A stretch of 64,000 bases of DNA from Bugulina stolonifera (lineage: Eukaryota; Bryozoa; Gymnolaemata; Cheilostomatida; Bugulidae): the NCBI GenBank assembly GCA_935421135.1, contig OW285191.1, forward strand, positions 15,631,700-15,695,699. Reading direction: 5' to 3'. A model generated the notes under the pieces. It had not been told where the DNA came from. It was given only the letters and a program-made list of their open reading frames with translations, and ran no database searches. This document shows positions 46,166 to 61,000 of the stretch, piece by piece. The translations under genes were made by a program, and so were the position numbers. Every line of letters starts with the position of its first letter. The first letter of the stretch is position 1.

Positions 46166-47509
46166 TTTTTGTCGCTGGTGATTATTTCTTTAACACAATG
46201 TTGGGAACAGGGCAATATTTTTGAAGTTCATGAGGTCAAATTTTCCAAGTAGGTCATTTTTGGGTCAACTTCATAATCATAACCTCTTCAATTAGTGGAA
46301 AATGTCAGAAATTTTGAAGATAGTGGTAAGTAAGAGTTCACCTGAATTTTATTCAGCAGAGATGTAATGGATGCTCAAGAATAGTTGAGACAACGGAAAC
46401 ATGCAATACACGTTGAAGCAAACGTTCCAAGATGTACATGTAGGTCTATCATCTGTGCAGCACCATTGAGACTATGAACACCTTCATCGCTGTCAAATCA
46501 CATCTGGGCAAGCGCAAGCCTGTCAACAATATTGGCAGCATAGTCACAATGCCTGTGCTATCCATTCGGTTAATAGCCTCTGACTAAATACCCTGTTCTC
46601 ACATTGTAGCTTCATGTGCAATAAATTCAATTTGTACAGATTGTAAAATTAATTTTGATACTTTGAGTTCGATAAAAGTTGCCCTACTAGGCACTATTAG
46701 CTTGGAACCAAGCAGGGACAGCATAGTATCATCGCGGTGGAATGCAGGGGTAGAATATAACCTTCCACAATGTATGCAATGTTTCATACTAGCTTCTGCT
46801 TCAATATTCACGAGTTTGCGTTCTTATGCTAACATAGATACTATTGCTAGTTCTACAAGTGAACAAAATGATTATAATTTTGCATATTTTATTAATTGTT
46901 ATTAGATGTAAAAGATAACATTAACAAAAGTTCGGTATTCAAAAATTACAATTATTATTATTATTATTATTGCACCCAAACCCCAATATTTTGCAATACA
47001 AATTTTACACAGAAATAAAAAGACATAGTAATGACAACTGCAGTAATTGTAAAACATGGAAGTTAATGAGTATAACAATAGGAACACTTTACTGATGGTG
47101 ATTCACAATGCATATAACACACATGACTAGCAGCGTAGACCACAATACATTACTTGGATCAGTTCATCAGTAAATTTAATAATACTAAAGTATCCATAAA
47201 GATAAAGAACATCACAAACCCAGAGTCCACCGATAATTTATCCTAAAGATAAATATAAATGGTGGAAATAGTACAAATGAATACGGAAATTGCACTTGAC
47301 TTAAGAATTTTACAAGGCAATTTATTTGCTCAATATATGAATGTAATTCCCTTTTATAAATTCCAGGCAAACCTGTGTTGTACAAATTAAAGGCGGGTGA
47401 ACTTTGGCTCAAAAGTCAGACTACAGATTTAGTTGGCCATTCACCGATTTTAAAAAGAACGTTTTATAATAATTTCTCAGTAGATAACTCACACAATTCA
47501 AAAATATAT

Positions 47510-47645
47510 GACTATAGGCAACAGTCAAGGGGTAATATGACTATAGGCTACAGTCAAGGGGTAATATGACTATAGGCTACAGTCAAGGGGTAATATATGA
47601 CTATAGGCTACAGTCAAGGGGTAATATATACATGTATGACTGCAG
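47510..47645. repeat. Minisatellite of about 28 bp
   Basis: About five copies of atgactataggctacagtc followed by aaggggtaata; the first and last units are diverged. Confidence 0.85.
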
Positions 47646-48358
47646 CCAGGGGTAATGTAATACATTTGAGATGGAAGCATACATTATTCCAGGTGTTACA
47701 GAGAGTTGTGTTGGCAGCATCTCTGCTTAGAATAATATGCTAGACACATGTCATTCATCAAGTTGGTTAGCAGTTAAAATGGATTCTGTGTATTTTTGGT
47801 GGGAATTTAGTTAAAAGGGGAATTATTGCACATATTTTTAGGCACTGAAGAAAATTACTAATTCCAAAATAAATATAATTATCCAACCTTGACTTAAATC
47901 ATACTAAAATCAAGTAAGTGAACGAATCATTGGATTTGTAAGTGTCATTCACTGATTGTGATGCTGAATAAATATACCATATCATCATTTAACTAGTAAT
48001 GCCAGCAGCAAATATCACAGCCCTTATTTGAAATATGAAGAACCAGTAAACGTATTACTGACAATTACGCAACACTTATAATATACATCATTTAGTACGA
48101 TTGTAGTCTTCACTCTTGTTCAGTATCCAGCATTTTACTCTCAACACGAATAAAGCAAATATTTGGCAGACTTGGGGAGTTGTTTATCCACTGGAAGGAT
48201 GTGGGTAACTCGTATTTACAATGTGGGGGAGTTGTCTGACCATCAATCAGCTAACTATCGCAGTATAATTCTCATCAAATACATGTTAGTACTGAAATAT
48301 GACACACGAGGTAGTAGACTTGATACTAGCATGCCACAATCAGCTAACTTGTTGATCA

Positions 48359-51300
48359 CTATGGCCAGTTCTTCTTCCTCTTGGAGGAGCCGGTCATGGC
48401 CCTGGTGACTGGACCCTTGACCGGACCCTTGGCAAAGGTGCGGCTTCTGGTAAAGCTTCTGGTGGAGCTCCTGGTGGACACAGGAGGAGTTGGAGGCGGA
48501 GGAGGGCTGGACTTTGGCTCACTGTCTATATCGGACATACTAGTGGCTATCGAAGCCAAATTTAGCAAGGCATTTACTCCCTCCATTTCTTTGGTTTTAT
48601 CGACCTAAAAGTTGCACATAATATCTATACGTATTCCAGTACTACTGTAACATCCACAATTCCTTGTGGTGGCCAGAGAGTCCTACCAAATATGATATCA
48701 GATGAAAAACCTCTGATAAAATTATTAATGAATATTTTGCTAGGATTCATTGACTGTAGTTTACATAACCTATATTGATTGTATAAATTAAATATACAGT
48801 ATATAAATACGAGTATATCGTGTTTACACTCAAGCTTTAATTTAACGACAGTTTGCAGAACATAATATCCAATACCAGCACGAGCAACCAATACCGGCAC
48901 AGGGATTATTAACTTCAGTGAATAATATTAGCACAGCTACCATTTTGTTCAAACTGCTTCGAAGCCACTCAGTGCCTCTGGATTAATTCTTTGGAGGCAG
49001 TGCATGACCTTACATGACAGTGCCGTCAGCCAAAGAAATTGTGATCCGGGATAATAAAACATAAATTTGGCATGTTTAGGACCAATGCACACAAAAGCAT
49101 CTATTTCCATTACGTCGTTCTAGCTCGGCCTGTACCACATATCCTCTATTAACTCATTGGGTACAATAAAACCCTTAATAATCCATTGAGTGCTGTACAA
49201 CCTTTACTAACTCCTTGAGTACTGCAGTCTATCCTTACTAGCCATGCATCTACTGTATATCCCTACTAACTACACAGCTACTGTATACCCCTACTAACTA
49301 CACAGCTACTGTATACCCCTACTAACTACACAGCTACTGTATATTCCCTATTAACTGCACAGCTACAGTATATCCCCCAACACTTACTTCCATACTCATT
49401 TCTTCTTCCTCCTCAGGATCAAACTCATCTCCACTCATCAATTCATCATCATCGTCTGTTTTCTCGTTAAACTCGTATTCTCCGTCTATACTAGAGCTAC
49501 CAGGGGAACCCATCAACACCTTGGGTACGGTAGAGGCACTAGAACACAGTACAATAAATCCATGTTATACAGGTTGATAACATCCTACAGCCAGCACTGT
49601 TGTTTATGCCAGGTGTTGGTCTCTAGTTGGTAGTTTTGTTAGAGAGATGGTACCTGTAGGTGTGGTCTAAAGTTGGCACTTCTGTTACGATGATTGGTGA
49701 GGTAGCTCTTCTGCTCCGCCTCGTTGTTCTAGCCTTGTCCTCTGTACTTCCAAACTCTGGAGGACTGGGGGACCGTGAGCGACTCCCCTCTCTTATATTC
49801 AGTGACCTCATTCTACTGTCTACAATGTCACATGATATCTATTACATACTATCTGAAATCACACGGGTTCTTGATGTAAAAGGAGAAACACAGGCTGTGT
49901 GCGCAGGTAAAGGTGCAGCAGGTAAAGGAATACATAATATGTCTACACAATGTGGGAAACTTACTGTGCTTTACGCTTCCCTGAGATTTCTTCAGTGAAA
50001 CAAGTGCTTTGGCAACATCAATATCAGTGTCTAGATAAGTAAGGATAAAGTGTGATCACTACATTATAAATAATAAACATATACATGTATATGTCTAGCA
50101 GGAAGGGGATACGGTGCAGAAAGTAAACATATAACATAGTAAATATAAAAAGCAGCATATAACAGCAGCTACATGTTTTAGGACAGGGTAGATGTGGCAA
50201 ATGTGTCAAATGTAATTAATAATAATAATATAATAGAACTTGAAAAATGTTGGTGTGGGATAATATTTTAATTATGAATAGTAGTACGAGACGAGACGAA
50301 TTTTTTATATAGATTTATTATCTAATGTTTCGTTACTTGTCCAAGTAACATCATCAGAGAATGTTACTTGGACAAGTTACGAAATATTAGGTAATAAATC
50401 TATATAAAAAATGCGTCTCGTACTACTATTCATAATTATGGAACTTATATACATAATAGTGATATACAGTCATGTATTTACATGTACATGTATATCATAT
50501 GAATAATCATAGGTTATTGAAATAGCTGGAAATATAAGTATAATTATTAGTTCTTTCTAGAAGCAATATCTTATTCAGTCAACATAAACTGATTAGAAAC
50601 AATTACATAACATGTTACATAATAATATCATGTTACATAATGAAATCATGGATAATTTAGACTCACCTAGACTGTCTATCTGTGTGTTATTCAGCCTTTT
50701 ACTGAGGTAGGGAAACAGTTCTATGAGGGAAGAATAAAATCATATACAATGGATATTATTGTCCAACACATGAACATAGAGATATACTGTACACTGTACT
50801 AAAACACAAACAAGAGGAATTCATGGCTAAACAACTCCTACTGCGAACTTTGGTTGTAGCAAAGCAATAATATAACACTAATAGTTTTAAGTGATGTATT
50901 TAAGAGTTGCCCTCCCATGGAGAAATATAGCACAGGGAAAGACAACTACCTTAAGTTACGACCATCCCCAGGTTTAGTCCTGATACTACATGTACATGTA
51001 CATGTAGATATTACAAACGTACACACTCAACACTAACGCACACATAATATACATGCCAGAGGGTTTGTATATTATATAACATATACTTACGGGGTGAGAA
51101 GCTCTTATTGGCAGATCCAAACCTGTTGGCTAGAGGTGATGATCTCTGAGGTGTCCTATAATAGAAGACAATATAGTGATATATATACACCACTGGCTCT
51201 GTGTAGTGGTAGCATGAAGACAATATAGTGATATATATACACCACTGGCTCTGTGCAGTGGTAACATGAAGAGGGGTTACTCCAGCAGCACTCGGCTACT

Positions 51301-54300
51301 GAAACATACTATCTACATAATGTACGATTCCATGCATGTCATATAGGATGTGTGTAGGTAGCTTTACTCTAGCCTTTCATAAGACTCGACACACCAACAT
51401 ATTAACTTGACCAGCCTATCAATAATATGTCACTACACCACTAGATATCAGCAATATACATTGTATACTATGTATATTAATTAATTATTTGAGTACAATA
51501 GTATAATGTGATGAAATGGCTTATCATAACATTAGACTGACATGGTTAGCGGAGACACTGACATCATTTGTAGCTGATGGAAGGGGTGGTATGGGGTCTT
51601 CCTCAATGCTTGTAGAAGAGAAGGTCTATAGTTTTGGTCTATGCACCAGTAAGAACCTTTACCAATATTCTGTAATATAACAGTATTCTATGAAATATTA
51701 CAAGAGCACACAACTATAATGGTGGTCACAAGTGCACATAACATACATGTAGATAATACAAGTAATCTACTGTATAGAGATATACATGTAGAGTTTATCT
51801 ATATGTATATATTATGTTGTATCCAGGTTATAAGTGTACTACTAGGCAAGCCATTACCAGAGTGCGATGGTTCTCTGAATGCCCTACAGTAATTTACTAG
51901 ACATCAATTATTCATTATAAATACTACCAACTAGCACTTAGTGTGATGTTACTATTAACACAGATACAATATCTAATCAGCATAGCCTGTGAGCCCTCCA
52001 TGTGTAGACATGTTAATGGGGTGTACAGAACACCCCCACCTATATGATGATGGGATTCTCAACCACTTTGCTAATAGATACTACAAATAGCAGAGATAAT
52101 TTAGTTTACTGATCACCATGGCTACACATAAACCAACTCCAACTAGTGTAAGTACAACTGATTATCTATAGTGTAGTGTAGATACATGTAATTACATACA
52201 TAATAATGTATGAATGGACAGTTTGGTACATAATTACTTATAGTAACACATGATGCATATATAATTAATGAAATACAAAACTAAAATAATTACACATGAC
52301 TGAGATATAATTCAGTTATTTCTACTCATTGAACAAGTCCAATGCCTCGACTCATCACACAATACAAAGTATGATAACATGCTAGATGAAAACTAGTGCA
52401 TCATATATTATACTGTGTAATTTTAATTACACATGCAGCTGTGATGTTTACACCAGTATACAAAGGGATACTGTCTAATAGTGGAGGGAATTATACTACA
52501 CTAAGAACAATACCCACTATATACATGTACAGCTGTATTAACTAGTACATAATCTAGTTTCATGTGAATTGACATTTTGGTTTCAGGCGTTTTTCATTTT
52601 CGTTTTATGAGAGTTCACTTTCAGTCCCGTATGAACTTCATATTATTTTTATTTAACTTTCAGTTTGGTTTCACATGATTTATTTTATTTCAGGCAAATT
52701 TAATTTTTATTTCATCTCTTTTAGGATTTAGTATCATGTAAATTGCGTTTTAGTTTTACACTGTGTGGCAGAAATCGGCCACTGGTAAGTACAGCTGAGG
52801 AAACAAAGATAGTTGCACAGTTTACATACTCCAGGAGACATAGCCAACCATCACCATAAGACACCATGATATACAGCTCTATGTACCTTGTACTTCTAAT
52901 AACATAGGTGTTACATAACAGTAGCCTACTGAACCAAACACTGGTAGTTTAGAAAGGGTGGGTGGAGTGTGCTCAACCTACCGATGTTTTGTCCTTGTCG
53001 ACTTTCTGGAAGCACTTGTTGAGGCTAAGATTATGTCTGACTGAATTCTTCCACCCAGTCGGTGCATTTTGAAAGTATGGGAAGTGTGTTAGAATCCATG
53101 AGTATATATCCTGTAAATAGAATATATACTATAATGATAAGACAACTCCAATACAACTACACAATTAGAAGTTATACATCTGATAGCAAATAAAGACACC
53201 AGGCTTCGTAATTGAAAACTAACTCAATACAAATCCGTTTTTTGGCATCACGCCATGGCTACTGAAATCTTCAATATCTGATTCTCAGCGTATTGTAGAC
53301 CTATTGAGTATTAGTGGCTAATGGTATTGGACCCCTAGCCAGGGAAATATTCTGACTGCAAAACATACGAATAGATACTACGACGGAGCCAGTACTATTA
53401 ACTATACAGGTCACATTCAGTACCTTGACAGGAAGTTTAAGGTCAGGTGCCTCCTCGATAGCCATGAATATGAGGCAACTGAAGCTGTACGGAGGCTTAC
53501 TGTTGACATGCTTCAGTGGATTGTAGGGTATGTGTGACGGGTGCGGCTGGGGAGACGCTGTGCTTGCAAAACTGCTGTTTAGAGAGTCGTTTTCTTTACC
53601 TGTAAATACAAGACAACATACAATTACTACCACAACTGTACATCTAGCAACATATTATACACAGCTAGTTGTCTCTGCCCTCAAGATCATACATGTAACA
53701 TATCACTTTATGGTAGAAGAAGAATGGGTGCTTCAGACTGATGACTTTATAACAGAACATAATAGTGCAACATGGTACAGTCACTAACCCAACATGTGAC
53801 TGAGGGGGACCTATGGAAACATTGAGTTGACTTTCGGGATGACAAAACACTGTTACTATAATATAGTCTGGTTTAGGGTCCACCCTGCCTCACATCAATG
53901 AACTAGTGTCTACACACGTACAACCAGAAGACATAGATGTCATGTACTACTAGACACAAAGAGCTATAAGAAAAAGCTAAGCATGTAGCATGCGGCAGCA
54001 GGGAAGGAGTAAGAAGCTAAATTAATGAAAATCAGGCAACATATAGGTACAAGCATTACAAGCAGTTACCAACAACACACAATTACACTGCTTATGGGAA
54101 AGTTAGGTCAACTGTAGGTTATCTTGGTTTCAGATTTCACAAAAAGATGAGCTACCCTGATCAAACCCATCCAGTAGTCTAGAATCAAGGCTAGCTTGTT
54201 CATGATCAGGCTTCTAATCTCATATACTATTTGAAGTTGTATCAAACGTTTATTGTAACTGTATGGTATGAACACGTCATCCAGTGTGGTCACTGTTACG

Positions 54301-55424
54301 TGTATCTCTAAGAGTTGTCCTCTTTTAGTACTTTGATATTACAGTTGAGAGGCACTGTTGATCAGAATTTTAGAAAATCGAAAAACATGACTGGCCTTTT
54401 CAAAACATAAACGATGACATAACTTTCCCTAGAGTGAGTTTACAGAGCATAAGCTAAGAGAAAGGTAAAGAACTGAAGCTAAATCATACCATGGCAAGCA
54501 GAGGCGTTACCTGACTCATAGTCAAGATCTGAGAAGTCATCATCAGAACTTAGGGGTGAGGGGCAGAGCCGTGTGTACCCTGTAATACATGCTGATTATT
54601 TAGGGAAACACAGTCTATGCATCCTTTCTCTATACTCTATAGCCTGAGAAACAGACCTTTGACACTCTACACTCTACTATAACTGTATAAATGATCGGCG
54701 AGACTACCTGCATGTTTACTTCGAGACAGTACACCATGTCAGTGTAGTCCTACACAACAAATTATATAATTATATATCACAGTCATTATACATAATAATA
54801 TAATATAATACAGAGAGATGACAACTCACCACCAATATTCTTCAGTAGATTATTATCATATAACCAATCAAGGTTTGTAAGCTCATCGTCATCAAAATCA
54901 TCGGTACCTTTGTCCAATCGGATGCTAGAGTAGCAACTATTGGCAAGAAGATCTTCTTCGACCTTGACCTATACAACAGGAAGTGCAAATGTTACAATGA
55001 CAAACAAGCACTACACAAACAAATTAGCAAATCAACAGCATAACATAGTATTTATGTATGAGTAGTTAGAAATTCCCCAAAGCAGTTAGTAAGTAAACAG
55101 TCATGAGAGAAACACGTATAAGGTTTAGAGTAGGCAGCATTGTATTGTCAGCGAGGAAAACAATTCGACTATTGTTATCAGTTGATCAGTGAAAGGGTGA
55201 ACAAGTAGAGTAACCTTTGACAGAGCGGAGTCGAGAGCTCCACTTGCGTAGGAGAAACTGAGAGAATTGACGAGTTTATTCTTAGAAATTTGAGATTGTT
55301 CATCTGAGGAGGCCCCTATGATGATGTCATCGTGTAGAGGCATGAGGTCATCAGCATCCATCTGTGGAGGGGGTGTGTGAGCGACTGGGGTGACCACCGA
55401 AGGCATGTTTGCAGCCTTTATTTC
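48359..55424 (-). CDS. Forkhead transcription factor, FoxN2/N3 class
   Basis: Exons on the minus strand: 55424-55215 (ATG at 55406), 54968-54830, 54579-54511, 53599-53424, 53110-52982, 51669-51542, 51155-51091, 50720-50667, 50030-49965, 49819-49654, 49538-49388, 48604-48359 (TAG). The product is 526 aa; human FOXN3 is 490. The forkhead domain spans about 168-264: [14 protein letters not shown] opens it and the recognition helix contains [12 protein letters not shown] (211-222). The [12 protein letters not shown] and GKGSYWCID forms match FoxN2/N3, not FoxN1/N4. An N-terminal [11 protein letters not shown] motif is shared with FOXN3. An acidic stretch (about 425-445) and a C-terminal basic KRKK signal follow. 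FoxN3 is a repressor linked to cell-cycle checkpoint control. The first exon starts at an acceptor and is open upstream of the ATG, so at least one more 5' exon exists. Confidence 0.93.
49243..49378. repeat. 28-bp minisatellite beside the FoxN2/3 exon 11 donor
   Basis: About four to five copies of a unit containing ctactgtatacccctactaa and ctacacag. On the gene strand it begins about ten bases after the donor GAA|GTAAGTG at 49387. Confidence 0.85.
50269..50438. repeat. 170-bp near-perfect palindrome in a FoxN2/3 intron
   Basis: Arms of about 80 bases: TAATTATGAATAGTAGTACG at one end and its complement at the other, with an apex around cattctctgatgatg. Only a few mismatches and one small duplication (gagacgagacg) break the pairing. 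The outer TA could be a TA target duplication, as in Tc1/mariner MITEs. Confidence 0.8.
51164..51270. repeat. 52-bp duplication beside the FoxN2/3 exon 7 acceptor
   Basis: A unit with gaagacaatatagtgatata followed by tacaccactggctctgtg occurs twice, plus a short third start. On the gene strand it ends within about nine bases of the acceptor at 51156. Confidence 0.75.
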
Positions 55425-56466
55425 CTAAATAACAGAAGAAATGAGCAAACATTAACTATAGGTATGCAAATGCCTTTCCATTACCTTCACTTGCCTTTTA
55501 ATCACGATGCATATCGTAGATTGGAAGGAAGCCTTAGATCCTGTAAAACGTCTACCCTACAGGGTCTCATTTTAGTCAATAAAATTAATAGGATATTTTA
55601 GTTCCACAAACTAATCTAACAGTTATATACTACTAATAGCTGGTGTGTTGATAAAGTGACACCTAGTTGGCTGCAAGTCTACCAGCTCAGTACATGCACC
55701 TTTACACTGCAAGTTGTAAGTATTAGCACAACATGTCACCATCTTGTAATTATATCCAGTTGCTTAGCAACATAAATACCACATGTGCTACTAAAAGTGC
55801 CTAGTTAAAAAGGCTTGCATTGCCTATAGGAGGTTTCAAAAGAGAGGGTGGGGATTATTGCAAGGATACAGAATGTTAGAACACCACTTTCCATTCTCAG
55901 ATTTAGTCTAAAGACTGCCCATAATCTAGATATCACAAACCATAAAGATAGTAGGCCCCATAAAAGCCTTGGTTGTATTGTACACTGGGAATAAACCAAA
56001 GTAGAAAGTAGACAACAGAAATCATTGAAGAAGGTCAAGTTGTTTACTTCCCTCCCCAAGTTATTTCAACTAAGTAATCTACACATACATGGTTAAGTCA
56101 ACAACAACCATATTCTATCATGGAGTCTATTTATTCTATACAATCATAATTAGACAAAAACCAACAGAATAGTTGACAGAACCCCAGTTCACTCACATGT
56201 GGCAATATGCCAACAACTCTATTATTATTGTGAAGTCTACACACTTGGGTATGTATAGCTATAATAAGGTGACAAAAGCCAATACTATTATTATAACATT
56301 ATCAAATATTACTACCAGAGGAAGTGTTAATATAATTTGTAACCATAATAAGTTATATTACATCATGTGCTGTCACACAGGCAGCACTATAATAGGTGAT
56401 GTAACAACTAAAACAGACTTATGTAACAAGTAGATATTACACCAACTACTACCAACCTGGTAGTAT
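55425..56466. other. Probable 5' intron of the FoxN2/3 gene
   Basis: No exon recognised. Because exon 55424 starts at a splice acceptor, this stretch is most likely intron. Confidence 0.45.
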
Positions 56467-56474
56467 ACTAAGCA

Positions 56475-58074
56475 TAGGCCTGCACCGGTGTTGCCTCCCC
56501 ACTGATATTCGGTTTTTGGGGTGGTGGTAATCAAACACCGGTTGACACCGGTTCTCTTGTGCCTAGTCTCATTCGGTGTCAACCGATGCCAAATTTGGAT
56601 CGATATACCGAACCGCACCGGACCCCTTGATCCTGGTCTCAAGCGGTGTTAGACGGTATCAACTTTGGTTCGATATACCGAATCGAACTGGTCCAGGAGC
56701 TAGTCCGCCTAATAGAGTTGTCCCATCATGACCGTTCAATACAAGGGAACAAAAATCCTCAACACTTTCTTGCAACATGAGTTCATGCCAATCATTGTTT
56801 ATTTTATTTTCAGATATGGCAGGCAGACAGGGCTTCATTAAAACATAGTATATGTGTATTATTTTATTTAAGTGGCTATTGGGCTAATGAAAGTAATCAG
56901 TACTTACTCCTACTCCCAAGATTTTGTATTTGCCCATGTAGTCTAGTGAGTCTTAAGTTGCATTGGGTCTTACTTCACCTATTTTATGTAATTTTAATAA
57001 ATATATTAAATATAAAAACATGAGGCTGGACACACACCCAACCGACTACATATAATTTATTAGATTTATTACTGATTGTTACCAAATTACAGAAGAAAAA
57101 CAGCAAACATTGTTTCCACCACACTCGTACCACTGACACAAAAAGATAACAAATTTAAAATGACATGGGCTAACTTCATATCACAAGAGAAAGAAGAAAT
57201 GCTAGCATAGTTGCATATGATGTAATGATAATGTAGGGAATCTTTCTTGCAAGCTTTCTTGATAGGTTGCTGATTTGGTATAATTCAGTGTGTCCACCGA
57301 TTGAATCTAGCAGATTTGTCTTCAGATGGGATATTACGATGGCTCAGTCCGATGAATTCTACCTACAAAATATTGATTGAACATTAGTATTAGCTTATTT
57401 TAAATAAATAAAGAGCTGGTGCTTACCAAAAGCATAACTACACAACGATTTTAAATTAAAAAGCCATAATTAATAATGATTAACTATTATAAGCATTGTA
57501 GCTATTCTTAGTTACAAGCGAATATAACCAAACTTAAACATTAGTAGTAGATTAATTATAATAGAAATAATTAATCCAATGGTATGTTTAAATTTAATTA
57601 TATTATTTATAAAATAATATAATCCATTATATTCGATCGTATACTACTGTTTTATTTCAGCACACTATTCATGAACAAAGCAATCATATGCAAACGATAG
57701 AATATAATATACCAGAATCTGCTAAGTTACGTAATTATGAATCAATTTAGTATAATTTAATAATAATTATTACCTCCACAACATTGATAATCAATCACAG
57801 CCACGATGGCAGTTAATGTTGAAACGGATTAGCGAAGGTATGCAACCTAGTTTGAAGTGAGGTAAACAAGAACACGTGATATTAGACCGCATGAATATTG
57901 AATGACTACTGGCATAGCGGTCCGGTTCGATAACATCGAACTACACCGAACCATCGATATATCGTTTGGGCACGGTGCCGGTGCGATTCGGTGCATAAAA
58001 AATTTGCCGATGTGTAACACCGAGGGTTCACACACCGTTTACATCGTTTGAAACCGAAACACCGTGCAGGCCTA
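56475..58074. mobile_element. hAT-like non-autonomous DNA transposon, copy 2
   Basis: The 1600-bp element has the same ends as the copy in MCM5 (TAGGCCTGCACCGG...CCGTGCAGGCCTA). It is flanked by a perfect 8-bp target duplication ACTAAGCA (56467-56474 and 58075-58082). The same orientation and near-identical sequence show recent common origin. No transposase frame. Confidence 0.88.
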
Positions 58075-58082
58075 ACTAAGCA

Positions 58083-61000
58083 TCTATAATAGACAATCCT
58101 TCAAAATCTGGAGATAAATAAAAGAGACCAGACAGCTATATTATATTATACATGTATCTGCATCTATATTGTTATATACATCTAAACCACTTCCCTATTG
58201 ACTTGCATGACACTATGGTTGTCCTCCTGGTGATAGAAACATGGAAGTATTAACTTCAATACATATCACAATACATGACTATAACTATCAGTACAAGTAT
58301 AATGATATGTAATATAAGTAGGCTACTAGGAGTACATTATTATATTATTATGATATGCATAGACACTATAATACGATACATATAGATAATAATAGAGTAG
58401 ATATAATCACTAGAGCCAAACAGATTACTAAAAGCTAAATACAGCTTCTCCCATTCATACTGATTTAGTCAACTACTCTAGGCATGTCCTACCTGCATTG
58501 CATTATTTATCCACTTTGTCATCTGTTGCGTAAACAAAAGCATGTTTTCACTTTGGTTTTAACACTAGGCCTAAATCTTCAGCACAAATATCAGAGTGAA
58601 ATCACTGTCTCAAATGTAACCCTTTTCATAAACCACTTTAATTAAAACTCAGCAGAATTGCTGCTAAAATAACTTGTAAAATCTGAACACCTGCTGCGAG
58701 CTTGCCTGAGTAACCAAGCTGTTATAAATAACAGTTGGTGACACAAAGCAAAGCATAGTGCAATATCCAGTCTCTACCGAGCATGTGCAATTTAATGCTA
58801 GGCAACATGTAAACAACAAGATGCTTCAAGTCATAATTAGGTTGAGTGTGACAGCTGGCAGCCTAGAATAAATACAATTTAATTTATCAATATATTATAC
58901 TGTTTTAAACAAGTAAAAATTTCATGACAATAGAGCAGTGATATTATCAAATTAGTGGTGAAAAACCAGTTGATCTGAGGCTTTATATTACATTTAATAG
59001 GTATTGGAAATATAATGTAGCTGTGGTTCTTCAGCATAGCCTAAGTAAAAGTTGTCCCCTCTTACTTTTATTCTTGAGTAAACCGTAACCCCCTAACCCA
59101 ACCACAAACATAACACCTGTAGAGTCCAATGCTGTATAAATGAGAATTACCATGTATGGGACTACTACTTGTCTGATGCTACATTTCAATGTAATACAGT
59201 GTCGCCAGTTCATTACAGAATAAATGGAGAGTCAAAGGAGACATGGGAAAGCTGACAAGCAGTTAAATACAAGGTGTCTTCGCGACCTCTTGGACCTCTT
59301 GGACAGACCCGGTCGCAAATAAAAATCACAAGATGACCGTCCGACCAAGGCCAGAAGGGCTATTGGCCTGGGATTTTGCTTGGCTCGGCACACCTGGTTT
59401 CCTTGCCTCAGTATTGGCCTGAGAATCATCCAATCCATACAAGCATCTGCTTAGGGCCAGTCTGTTCATACCATGGGGGATCAACTCCAAAGTATATATT
59501 AACCAATGAGTATACATTCTCAGTAGTGGATGCTGAGTAGTATGTACAATAATACTATATCTCCAGGGTACAGAGTAGACATAGTAATCCTCATAGACAT
59601 AGAGCATGTACTTGTTGTGAATAGAACCCAAATGTGTCAAGTATAAAGGTAAACATAGGAGAGCAAATATTGATAAGGGAAGAGAAGTGAAATAAATCTG
59701 ATACGATTATCAACATAGGAAAGAAAAACACCTTCTACAGCCTTTATTCCACAGCCTGTATGCAATGTACAATGTATGGTGTGGACATGCAAATTGCAAA
59801 ACAATTTTGAATTTAAGATTTATGATAATTTTACTTTGGCCATCACTATTAATATGGAAATTATCCCCTGTGATTTGAAAAAAATATTTGACGAAGAGTG
59901 CAATTTAAACAAATATGTGCAAATTTGTTTCATGATGCCATAATATAGAGATAGAAGGATGGTTTTGAGTATTGTTCCGTGAGCGGGCCGTCCGTGAGAT
60001 TGTGTCCCGGAAGTTTCGAATTCTGTATCAGACCTGTATCAATCCACTTCTTAGCCCCCCCCCCCCCTAATAATAGGTATCAGCGAACCCACTACATTAT
60101 GTTTTCGTTTCTGCGGGAATGAGTAAACAAACAGGCACAGAGTTTGGTTTTCCCACCTCTATGTGTGTAGGTAACGCGGCACACAACTAGCATTTTACTT
60201 TTTGCAGATAGTGTAAAATGGAATAATATATTTATTTATAATCAGAATTTTTTATTTATTATTGCATTAATGTAAGCAAGTAATGAACATGCTCAACAAT
60301 CTTTTAGCATTGAAATTGTTGTTATTTTTCTTTTTACTCCCTACTGTTATGCTATTATACTGTAATTATATGTTTTATTCTAATACATCTAATGTGCACA
60401 ATTAAAGTATTTTCACCTTGATTAATTTTTCCTACACCCAACTCACATGCAAATGTACAACTAACTAGTAGGATTTATATGCTAATTACTTTCTGTTTAA
60501 ATAAAGGAAAAAGCTTTGATTTAAACTTGTGTCTATTAAATGTATATTTAAAATATATTATAGTACAGTAGTTTTTTATTCAAATCAGAGGGGTACATGT
60601 ATATATTTATATACCCCTTTGAGTCAAATCACGCTGAGTTTTGGGAATTTCCACTACAAATCACACAGGTTGGATCGCTGTTTTCGTCTAAAGTTGAAAA
60701 CTTAGGCCAATGTCAGACTTGGTTGGTGCGAATGAGTTAATCGGTCACTGTAGCGCAAAATATAGAGCAGACAACTTCATACTACTTAAAACAATTTTCG
60801 GCGGCTCCCAGCAGTTCATCGGAGAAATATTATAATATCCGACGGAAAAGAATTCTTCTATTGAAACGCCGGCCGTTTCACGCGGACGGCCAAAAAACGC
60901 AACAGTATGGTGGTACATGTAGTACAAGTCACAACAGTGGCTAGCGGCCAAGGCTTTCCATTATGTCACTTATACTGTTTGTAAGCTTGCAGAGAAACGT

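Larger units (their letters stand above)
45437..48358. other. 3' regions of YeeE/YedE and FoxN2/3 (tail-to-tail)
   Basis: No exon recognised. It holds the 3' ends of both genes, the hairpin repeat copy at 46093, a GTC/ATA microsatellite near 46955, and the minisatellite at 47510-47640. An 80-codon frame at 46663 has no family resemblance. Confidence 0.45.
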
